Assembly (NCBI RefSeq): GCF_001039355.2
Contig: NW_019775181.1
Span: 1 to 64,000 of the forward strand
Source: Lingula anatina
Lineage: Eukaryota; Brachiopoda; Lingulata; Lingulida; Lingulidae
Reading direction: 5' to 3'
Length of the DNA: 64,000 nucleotides
The notes beneath the pieces were generated by a model. That model had not been told where the DNA came from and did not search any database. It worked only from the letters and a program-made list of their open reading frames with translations. The position numbers were made by a program, and so were the translations under genes. This document shows positions 49,601 to 61,800 of the stretch, one piece after another (within the stretch, counting starts at the first letter, position 1; each line of letters begins with the position of its first letter).

Positions 49601-52600
49601 AGATCTCAAAAAGTTCCAGAAGATGAAGAACCCAAAACATCCCATCTTCCAGATGACTTTTTCACAAATAGAGAGGATTGTAGGCAGCTCCACTGTTTTA
49701 CAATTGATCCAAAGGACTCCGAGGACTTAGACGATGCACTATCAGTGGACTTTTGTGAAGATGATACTGTGAGAGTTGGAGTTCACATAGCTGATGTGTC
49801 GGCATTTGTTGAACCAGGGGATCCCATAGATCAAGAGGCAGCTTTACGATCTAGAACCTTTTATCCTGCAGAAATGCCAGATACAGATGAAAGAAGCCAC
49901 CCTGAGAAACCATACCATATGCTACCTACTGAACTTAGCACCAACTTCTGTAGTCTCTTAGAGGGGAAGGACAGAGTTGCAATATCAGTCTTTTTCAGAT
50001 TTGATAAAAATGGGAATATCACCATTGGAAACAATAGTGATGACCTACCTGGTACACCAGAAATTAAAAGGACAGTCATTCGATCAAAAAGGCAGTTGTC
50101 ATACAAAGATTCAGAGGACATTCTCAGGGACTCTGAAAAAGAGATGGGCAGTTATCTGACAGACAGTTTAATCTTTCTGCACAAAGCAGCAGAACATTTA
50201 CGCCACAATCGTCTCAAAGAAGCTGCAAAATTTGTGCATGCTGATGGCAAGGAGTCACCTATGTCAGAGCGAATCATTGGAGAATTCATGATTTTGACAA
50301 ATGCAACAATAGCAAAACTTCTGACTAAAACATTTAGATATGTACCTTTACGAGTGCACTTTCCACCAGATAAAGAAACTCTAGCTGATTGGCAAAACCA
50401 GTATGGTGCCATAGCAGAACTAACTTCTTATCTGAGTCATTATGTGAAGGAACCGCAAACTTCGCCAGAGTTTATTACAGTCAGACAACAAACTTGGCAG
50501 AAGATGATCAGTCTTGCGGAGAGCACAGAAGGGCTGTCAGATCTGAAGAATTGTCTTGCATCTGAGGAGGACTACCCAATGCAGTTCTGTGCCATGGCAG
50601 CTTGGTTTGATGTGCAACGACCAGCACGCTATGTCATCTCAGACCCAAATGATTCTGATGCAGACTATTCTCACTTTGCTTTGAATGTTCCCATTTACAC
50701 CCAGGTCTCCTCACCGATTCGTAGATATATGGACCTCATTGTCCAACGTCTGCTCTGTGACTTGTTGGATGGAAAAACAAAACCAACTGAGCCTTCGTAC
50801 AACAATTTAGAAAGTATGCAGCAGATTTGTTTGTTGTACAATGAGAATTCACTCAGGGAAAAAATGTTCAGCAAAGACTGTAAAATTTTGAAAACAAGTC
50901 TGGAATTGCAAAAGAATGGCCAGGCATTGTACTCACCAGTTGTCACACAAATTGAAGAGTCTTCTTTAACATTAAATAATCCAGCCATGTCTTACCTTCC
51001 AAGAAAATATTCCAGTGTAAGATATGGAACCCTGGGTTTAATTGATGCCCCAGTTCATGGACAACACAATGATATATGCTTCAAATGGTCCAAGAGACTT
51101 TACAACAAAGAATATGAGATGGCCAAATCAACATTTTTGCCTTCCAAAATGGAGAGGGATTTCAAACTGTATCCATTTCAAAGTGAGGTTTTAGTGCCAA
51201 TTAACTGTTGGATTAAATTGCAAAATCCTTCATTTTGGTTTTCAGACAAATTGAAAGGTACGTTGCATAGCATACAAGAGTACAATTATAGAAAGCAAGC
51301 AACATATCCTAGTTATGTGTCTGGAGACATGTTTATACTCGAGCAGACAAGCAAGAAGGGCAGTCACGGCAAACCACTCATACTACCAGAATGCAAATTG
51401 GCATTACACATAACAACAGGAAATGTGTTGGAAACCCTGATGTCTTCATGTGTTGAGATGGGGAAACTGAGACCTTTTGTGAGTTTACTTGGCATTACTC
51501 CGCACTTCAAAATCTGCTTGTCACATAGGGAGGACCCAGTCAAAATGTTTTCAGATCCTCTGGCTGCACATCCATTGATGGACAAATATGCAGGAATTGA
51601 ACATTACCAGAATGTGATTCTTCCAGTCCTGGCAATAGAGTCTGCAGCCTGTGCTGTGGCCAATGATGAAGCTGTTACTATCCAAAATGTAAACATTGTG
51701 TGGGAGGCAAAGGAGACTGAAAACAAAACTGTATACTATGGAACATTTACCCTTGGGGATTTATTTTGTGAAGAGCGTAATATTGAGTTCTTCCATGAGG
51801 AAACTGATTCCAACTTGGAAGAAGATAACGAAGTGATTGTGGACTGTGGACAGTATGGTGATTACATCTGTGTAATCTACACCAGGATGAACAAATCTGA
51901 GGAGACAAAACACTCTTCTTTCCCATGTACCAGTATTGCCAAATGCGACCCTATTTGGTGTGGCCATGGTCTATTGATCACAGTAGGAAAGAACAAGAGG
52001 GTGTTGTTCAGATTACTTGGTGAGAATATTCCAGGTGCCATTCTTGAGCAAAGTGATAGTGAAGATGGAGATTTCAAGTGCTGCGTGGAAATAATCCAGA
52101 AGACCCTTCCTAACAGGTACATGAAATCATCCATCCATTCTCCACCATGGCTAGATATGTGTATTCTTTCTTCATTATGACAATTGCTGAATATTTGTTT
52201 CAGAATTTGTCAGAAACCATTAAGCCATCCACCTTGCCTAGATATTATTGAATCCACTTCTTTTAATTTCTTTTATAAATATCTGTATTTGTTCCATCTT
52301 TTATGTTTAGTTTAATGTTATTGTTGTTTTATGTTTTAAGACGCATGGAAGGAGCTGTGCATGAATTGGCCAAAGCCACGGATCTTGCCCAGAGCATAGC
52401 CATTGGAAACCTATTACCTGAAGATTCTAAACCGGAAGCTTGTAAGCCTCATTCATGAATACATACACCAACATTAATTTATACAGCAAAAATACTTCAG
52501 AATAATCTTGGAAATTTATACACATTTCCTTTCATAATACTAATGAAATATGTGCAATTTGGGGACTACCTTTTCAGGATACTGTAAGGGTTTGCCAAAA

Positions 52601-55600
52601 ATTTGGAATCCTTATCTGCTGCCTTGCATAAATTCTTACAGATAACAGATAAATCTTCAGTGTTCAGTAACTAAATTAATAAGCATTTACACACGTCATC
52701 TTACAGTTGGCATCATAATTGCAATTTTGGGGTAAAATTGGAAGAATTGGTTTCTCAAATATCTGAGCACTTAAGAATACTGTTTGAATGCCAATTAAAT
52801 GATACCATTTTGTACTCCAAAACTTTTCTTAAAACCCTCAGTTCAGATTTTACCATTGATAAAACAAAATAATGCCCTGGCTTAATGAAAATCTGTAATC
52901 AGGGGCTCATAACTCCATAACAAAAGCATTTAAACCAGAATGATGGCATGGTATTGAAGCCCATGCACTTGCTGTCAACTCTGCCAATGTTACCGATAAA
53001 ATCTTTTTTTAAGGATGAAGTTAAGCCCCATGCCAATTGCTTCAAAAAAGGAAAGTGCAAAATCGATTATCAAAGCTTTGAGTTTCCTATGCTTATAAAT
53101 TGCATAGAGAAAGATAAACATTGATATTATATGCTTGCGGGAGGATATTTATTGCTTTAAATCGGCACAAAGTTAGAAGCATTATCAAATAATTAGATGC
53201 AGGAAAAACCTCATTTTTGGTATCTGGATGGTAATAAACCCTTTCATTGCCCTTAAGAGAATTAATTAAATTTGAGACTTATGTGATGTATTATGTTTTT
53301 TATTTCAATTTCACTTTTTCAGTGACTGAGCAAAGCATGGAGGAGTTCATAGACAGAGAAAATAATTTTTTGAGAAGATATACATATTTACCTGGCATCA
53401 ATGAAAACCAGAGAAAAGCTGTATGCCAAGCTCTCTCAAGGCCTTTTACACTTATTCAGGGCCCTCCAGGTGTGTTCTCTTTGCGAAATTATCTATAGTA
53501 ATTACAGTCACTGTGGTGCTTTCTTTAAAGCTACAACTGACATCAGTGTTATTTGAACTTAATTATTTCTAGTTTTCATGAAACAAGGGCCTTCAACTCT
53601 TGGGGGATTAATGATAAGGTTTGCTTTTCTGGGTGTTGGATTCTGGTGTGAAATCATCGTGCATGTGACAAAATGGTAGATGCTGACCGAAATGTCATGA
53701 TTAACTTAATTATTATTTAGTCTCTAAGAAAAGAATAATTCTGTTTTATATTATTTAGCAAAAATCAGAGCCTTTACATGTGGCATGCGGGACGCATATA
53801 TGTAGTCGAGTTCAAGTAATGTCTGTTCTTAGGTGGTTATAGTAGAAACAGTGCATTTATAACAGAGCTGAAGATATTCTATACGTTAATTTAGAAAAAT
53901 TTAAATGGATGGGTAGATTAAAGATAGAATAAAAGTTCTGTGAATAACAATTTACTTAAGAAATATGGCTAGCTTTTAACAGAATGGGGATAAATATGAA
54001 TATAATAATAAGCTTAACTTATCTTGGATGCAGGTACAGGGAAATCGTTGACAGGGATACGGATTGTATATCTTTTTGTGAAGTGGAATGAGGCAACAAG
54101 AAGTGGGTCGGACCTAAAGCAAGTACTCTATTGTGGACCATCAAATAAATCTGTGGATGTGGTAACAGGTGCATTTATAAAAAGACACATTCTTTCCAGA
54201 TAAAGAAGTGGATCTTTGTACAACTTTTTGACACTACAGGTATTGTCTCTGATGAAATGTTTCTTTATGCAAAGTTTTTAGGGAAAATTCAATTGATAAC
54301 TTTGATATTTTAGTCTGTTTGATTTTAAGAGATATACCAAAATTGTTTGTGGCACTTTAGGTTTGCTGAAGAAGAGGTTCAACCCAAGGCTGCACAATAA
54401 AGATGATCAACGACCGTCAGTTTGCCCAAAGATTGTCAGAGTATATGGAGAAAATGTTGTTCAACGAGAATTTCCTGTCCCTCTGGAACAAACAAACAAA
54501 AGCGAAAGATCTACAGATTCCATGCAGCATTCGGAACATAGTGATGTTGCTCTTCACCACATAATAAGGCACCATACCAACCCATATGCAAAACAAATAA
54601 AAAAATATGATGCTGAATTTGGTAAATATTTCAAAAATCCAAAGAATTTTGATGCAAAAAGACTTGAAAATGATATAAGGAGATATAGAGATTTGGTGAG
54701 CAAAGCAGAGGAGCATGAACTTCGCCACCATGATGTGGTGCTTTGCACATGCTCAGTGAGCTCAAGCTCAAGAGTGGTCACAGTAACCAACTTTGAACAG
54801 TGTATAGTGGACGAGTGTGGAATGTGCATAGAAGCTGATAGCCTCATCCCAATAGTTTCTTCAAGAGCGAGACAGGTAATAAATAATGATCAAATAATAG
54901 TAAAGAAAATTCTAATGTAATGTTTCCCATTGAAATCTTGTTGCTTTCCACCTTAAAAAATGATTGAACAGTGTAAGAATATTATTTTAGAAAGGCAGAA
55001 TTTGAAAAATAACATGTAAAATTAAAGATGGAATTATCAAAAATGTAAAAAGAATATGTCTTTAATTTCAATTTTGTTAAATCCCTTAAAATTTGGCTAT
55101 TCATCCCAAAGGTGGTGCTTATTGGAGATCACAAGCAACTGCGACCAATTGTCTTGAGCCAAGCAGCAAGAGATCTTAGGCTTGAGACTTCTTTGTTTGA
55201 GCGTTATGCAAATGAGGGCAGGGCCATCATGCTGGACATCCAGTATCGTATGGTAAGGGCTATTAAAAATATTTCTAAACCATAGAAATTTTTTCATTAT
55301 TTTGATATGTTTGCTCTACTTTCAGGGATGTTCCTTGGTCAAAATCTGTTTGGGCCATTTTGGCCCACTTTGCAAAAAAGTGGTCCATTTTTATTAAAAA
55401 ATGCCTGCCATGAATTACATAGTGACTATTTATTTTATTTCAGTATTTTATATGATTAAAAACACTGAAAAAAGCTTGATGTTACCACTCTGAAGTTCTT
55501 AATGATTGTAATACGTGGAAAATCTTCAAAAATTAACAATTGTACTGTCCAAATAATTGTACTGAATGGAAAAATCTTTCAAAATCAATACTTGTGCTGT

Positions 55601-55850
55601 GCCAAATAATTGCACTGCATGGAAAAGGTTTGCAATGCCCATATTTATTGTGTTAAAAAAGCCCTTGCTTTGAAAAGATTTTTTTTTCAAAATATTTGCA
55701 TTCTTTTTAACCTGAAAATAATTAAGCACTAATCTAAACTGAGAGAAGCCCATCTTACATATATCTGTATTTACATAAAATCTATCAAGCAACTTTATAA
55801 CATCACTAAAATGAGTTGGCTTATCTGTTAATGAATTTATATTTGTTTGT

Positions 55851-55893
<43 letters not shown>

Positions 55894-58800
55894 TTTGTTT
55901 ATTTTTTGCAGTAGAAGAATGTTAAAAAATGTATTTAAGCTGCAGATTTGAGTTATTTCATATATGTATTTTTTCAGCATAGAGACATAGTTGAGTTTCC
56001 TTCTCAAGAGTTTTATTCTGGAAAGTTAAAGACTGGACATAGTCAGGAAATGTATGAAGATGAAGAAAAGAGTCTTGGCAGATATGTCTGGCAAGGAAGC
56101 AAAAGGTACAGGTTTTGCCATGTGGAGGGGAAGGAAGAGACTTTAGTTGTTGAAACCCCAGATGGCGGAGAACAGTCGAAAAGAAATGAGGAAGAACTTG
56201 AGCATGTGGTAAATTTTTTCAGACTTCATTAGGCTTGTAGAAAAAAATGTTCACCAAAAATACACTGTCGATGAAAAAAATTCCTTGAACTAGCTTTTCA
56301 CTTAGTTTAAAACAAAAGATAAATTAATATGTTTGTCAGTCAAATTGTAATAGAAAGCTAAGGCTTAAAGACAGACATGCCTATTATTGATACAGTAACT
56401 AAATAAGATGTTCAGTCTTTTGAAATTTGTGCAAGCACTTTTTGAATACTTGCATAACTTTTTGTATTTCAGTCATTTTCTTGTTTTTAAACAAAATTCA
56501 AATGGTATAGTAATTTGTTTTTATATGGCTTGCTCTATTTCTAAGGTCAGATTATACAGAACATTTGTGAAAGGGTTCAATATATCAAAGAAGAGGGTGA
56601 TAGTATTGTCCCAGTACAGAGCTCAGGTGTCTCGTGTGCAGGAAGTTCTTAGTGACGAGTTTGGCCGTGGAGTGAATGTCAGCACAGTGGTTCAAAGTCA
56701 GGGTATGTATTGTGATGATGACATTGATGAGTTACATATGATGTCTTTGATAACTGAAGGTATAACTTTAAGCTCACCATGAGGAACAGTAATGACTCCA
56801 TCTTTTCAATGGGCAATTGCAATTTTGTTGCAACGACTCAATAGGAATGCTCTAATTTTAAGAAATTTTGACAAAACAGGGGCGGATTCAGAGATATTTT
56901 CTGATAGTCTTCCAAATGATCTTTGTTGCTTAATTCTTCATTTTTGACCATATTCCGACAGAAAAAATTAGATACTTGTCAATGTAAACTTGAAAATCTG
57001 ACCGTTTTCTGGAAAGCCCAGAAGATGACCTAAAAACGCCCCTGTAAAAAATACAGCATCTGTAAAATTCACAATTTTCCTCTATTGAAAAGATCAAGTC
57101 ATTACCATACATGTGATGTATATGACAACAGTAAGGGAGTATTCTGATTCAGACATTGTACCAGCAGGATCAATTCAACTTTGTGGGGATTCTGGCTGAA
57201 GTGCAGACAGTGTAATCAGCTCAATTGTCTGGCATGCTCTCTCAAGCAGTGAGTTACATACAATGTCTATGATAACAGTATGGTATTGCTTTAAGCTCAC
57301 CATGAGTTAGGTATTATATGTGTGATAACAGTAAGGTATAGCTGGAAGCTCACCATTAGTTATGTACAATGTATGTGATAAGTGTAAGGTATAGCAATGA
57401 ACTCGCCATGAATTGCATATAATGTATATAACTGGGTTCCCATACCTAGATCAATCTAACAAGATCAATCCATCTCTCCGGGGGATTTCTCATTAAATTG
57501 TTTTAAGTTAAAGCTGCTTAGATGTCTGAAGCTGCTAAACGATAATTAATTACCCCCTAGCAGCTTCAGTAGGCATGACAGACATCTTAGCTGTTAAGGA
57601 GCGGATGTACCCAAATATAGCTAAAAATAGCCATTTTTGGTTTTTTATGTCTAATTATTGGTTAAACGTGTATTTAACGTTTAACAGAATAAAATTTTTA
57701 CATTTTAAACAAAAAATTTGTTTTTTCTGATTATTCTGATGCTGCACACATCGACAGCGGTGGCCTGGTATATGCCCCGCCTTCGTTGTCAAGGACCGTT
57801 GGCATGGGTAAACTCGGTGGGCGGACCTTAGCAGCATCAACACGTCTAGGGAAACAATAGAACAGGGATGCGCCATGCCCCCTTTGTCATAAACAGCGAT
57901 CGGCAAAGCAGTGCCTATTGTTCCGCTTAAGCTGTCTTGATAGTCTCTCTTGATTGTGATCAGCGCTAAGATGAATCTTTTCCGACACATTGGATTTGCT
58001 CGAAATACTCGTTCTCCCTTGAATATTGCTTGTTGTTACACGCGTTCTTTCGATTTTCTTGTTAACTTTTTGAGATACGCAAAAGAAAAGAAGAAAATTC
58101 CGTTGCTTGCTACCCGTGACAACAATCGTCATTCTTTCTATCCATTTTCGCCAACAGGTCGATGCAGTTTAGTGTTAGATTTTAAAAATATACATGGGGG
58201 TAACTAGGCATACGCACGTATGCACTGTGCGTACATTTTTTTGGCCAACCATGATATTATTTTATATAAATTTAGTGTATTTTTCACGGAATATAAAGAA
58301 ATTCTCTGCTTATTAAAGTCACCTGTATGGAATATACTGGAATAACATACAAGATTGTTTTGCGTAAATACAAGACTTGAGCCCACACCCTAGCATAATT
58401 ATTCACTGGGTGGCGCATAGGTTCAATACATGTGCATTAAAGAAAGTAAAGCAAATAAATCTAATGATATCGCTAGACTCCGCGNTAAGTGTCTGAAGAA
58501 AAATCCCTGACTCCATGCTGTAGTACTTTGTTCAAGTGTCATAATGACATCAAAAGCAAGTTTATAGCTGTCCAGGTGCCTGAGAAAATCAGGTGTATAA
58601 AAATGGTGTTTTTGTCCCCAAAATCCCAATATTACGTCACACGATGAAGTTAAAGCTGTGTTCCAAGCATAATTAGATATTTTGAAGATACGTTAAATGA
58701 ATGTGACAGGAATAAAAAAGCCAAGACCTTTATTTTAAGAGAAAATCTCAAACCTACATTCCCTCCTTAAAGTTGATGCAATTTAGCAAGAATCCCCTTG

Positions 58801-61800
58801 GAGATAGATTGATCCACAGTTAGTATGAGAGGGTCTGGGAATGTTCCCTATGGCCACATTAATTTTTAGATAGGAAACTAAAATGTGGCTTTGAGATAAT
58901 CCAGATAAGGGGTTAAGATTGTGATTGTTTACATTTTTTATAAAGTAAACTATTGCAAGATAACTAACTTTACTTGGAAAGGAGACTATAGCAGACATGC
59001 TGAAACCGTCAGTCTGATTGGTCATGACCGGCAAAATTTGTACAGCCTGTTAAAAATTGGGAATGGTGGGCCCATACAATCAGTAAGAGTTTTCACAGCC
59101 ACCATTTTGAATTTACAGTCATCATTCGACATACTTCACTAATAAAATTATATAAAGCCCAAAGCATTTTTCCCTTCCATTTCAAACTGACCACATTCGC
59201 AAACAAAGTAAGCTACCTAATTGTAGTCTCCGTCTCAAACAAATAGGGTGATTTTCAGTCCGGCAAATTTTTCATTACTGCCAGTCCAAATGTCGGGCCA
59301 TTCTGAAAAGTTTTGTGGATGTCTGCTATAGACAAAAGCACTGCCTTCCAGCAAGTTGTTTTGTACTTGAGCAAAGAGAGGCATAGAATTTTAAGTGTGT
59401 TATCCAACTTATGACCTGTCCTAAACCTAGTTAGGTTTGACTCGAAATGTTTGTCACTACAACTTAATAGGTCTAGTGTAGAATGAATGTTGTAAGCATG
59501 TCCCACTTGTAAGTTCAGATGTGGCTGGTGGTACCTTCNATTATGCTGTTAAACATTATGTAATTTTGCATCAAAATTTGAAGAAACCCCTATTTTGGGC
59601 ACTGCTCCTATGATGACCATTTAAGGGAAATCATGTCACTTACTGTTCTCAAACTTACAGGAAAGAATCATGGGTCTAACATACAGCTTCAATAGGCAAC
59701 GCAGTCTGTTGGGTAAATTTTTCTGGCAATTTAACAGTTTTTTTTTGAAAATTTAATTTTTTTACGTATTTGCATCTTTATTTTCTGTTTTTTTTTGTCT
59801 GTACATTTGACAGCTTTGCTGCCTTGTTATATGATTAAAAACACTGAAAAAGCTTGATGTTACTACTCTGAAGTTCTTAATGATTGTAATGTGAGGAAAA
59901 TCTTCAAAAGTTAACGATGGTACTGTCCGAATAATTGTACTGAATGGGAAAATCTTTCAAAATCAATACTTGTGCTGTGCCAAATAACTGCACTGCATGG
60001 AAAAGGTTTGCATGTTTATTGTGAAAAAAATCCCTTGATTTGAAAATAATTTTTTTTTCAAAATATTTGCTTTCTTTTTAACCTGAAAATAATTAAGCAC
60101 TAATCTAAACTGAGAGAAGCCCATCTTACATATATCTGTAAACAACTACATAACATCACTAAAATGAGTTGGCATATCTGTGAATGAATTTATATTTATT
60201 TATTAATTTTTTGCACTTGAGGAATGTTAAAAAATGTATGTAAGCTGCAGATTTGAGTTATTTCATGTATTTTTTCAGCATAGAGACATAGTTGAGTTTC
60301 CTTCTCAAGAGTTTTATTCTGGAAAGTTAAAGACTGGACATAGTCAGGAAATGTATGAAGATGAAGAAAAGAGTCTTGGTAGATATGTCTGGCAAGGAAG
60401 CAAAAGGTACAGGTTTTGCCATGTGGAGGGGAAGGAACAGACTTTAGTTGTTGGAAATTCAGATGGCGGAGAACAGTCGAAAAGAAATGAGGAAGAACTT
60501 GAGCATGTGGTAAATTTTATTTCAGACTTCATTAGGCTTGTAGAAAAAAATGTTCACCAAAAATACACTGTTGATGAAAAAAATTTCCATGAACTAGCTT
60601 TTCACTTAGTTTAAAACAAAAGATGAATTAATAAGATTGTCAGTCAAATTGTAATAGAAAGCTAAGGCTTAAAGACAGATATGCCTATCACTGATACAGA
60701 AACTAAATACGATGTTCAGTCTCTTGAAATTTGTGCAAGCTCTTTTTGAATACTTGCATAACTTTTTGAATTTCAGTCATTTTTTTCTTGTTTTTAAACA
60801 AAAATCAAATGGTATAGTATTTTGTTTTTATATGGCTTGCTCTATTTCTAAGGTCAGATTATACAGAACATTTGTGAAAGGGTTCAATATATCAAAGAAG
60901 AGGGTGATAGTATTGTCCCAGTACAGAGATCAGGTGTTTCGTGTGCAGGAGGTTCTTAGTGACGAGTTTGGCCGTGGAGTGAATGTCAGCACAGTGGTTC
61001 AAAGTCAGGGTATGTATTGTGATGATGACATTGATGAGTTACATATGATGTCTTTGATAACTGAAGGTATAACTTTAAGCTCACCATGAGGAACAGTAAT
61101 GACTCCATCTTTTCAATGGGCAATTGCAATTTTGTTGCAACCACTCAATAGGAATGCTCTAATTTTAAGAAATTTTGACAAAACAGGGGCGGATTCAGAG
61201 ATATTTTCTGATAGTCTTCCAAATGATCTTTGTTGCTTAATTCTTCATTTTTGACCATCTTCCGACAGAAAAAATTAGATACTTGTCAATGTAAACTTGA
61301 AAATCTGACCGTTTTCTGGAAGACCCAGAAGATGACCTAAATACGCCCCTGTAAAAAATACAGCATCTGTAAAATTCACAATTTTCCTCTATTGAAAAGA
61401 TCAAGTCATTACCATACATGTGATGTATATGACAACAGTAAGGGAGTATTCTGATTCAGACATTGTACCAGCAGGATCAATTCAACTTTGCGGGGATTCT
61501 GGCTGAAGTGCAGACAGTGTAATCAGCTCAATTGTCTGGCAAGCAGTGAGTTACATACAATGTCTATGATAACAGTATGGTATTGCTTTAAGCTCACCAT
61601 GAGTTAGGTATTATATGTGTGATAACAGTAAGGTATAGCTGGAAGCTCACCATTAGTTATGTACAATGTATGTGATAAGTGTAAGGTATATAGCAATGAA
61701 CTCGCCATGAATTGCATATAATGTATATAACTGGGTTCCCATACCTAGATCAATCTAACAAGATCAATCCATCTCTCCAGGGGATTTCTCATTAAATTGT

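Larger units (their letters stand above)
55447..59538. repeat. Duplicate block B1 (twin of 59828-62663)
   Basis: Near-identical to 59828-62663 except for small differences and a 1,169-bp TTAA-flanked insertion (57598-58766) that the twin lacks. Its right edge is at the unresolved base 59539. It carries exons 31-32 copy A. Confidence 0.85.

Noticed and set aside
55978-61009. Functional tandem exon duplication of helicase exons 31-32
   Set aside because: Serial use gives an immediate stop, and the boundary coincides with an unresolved base; mutually exclusive splicing is possible but less likely than allelic contigs.
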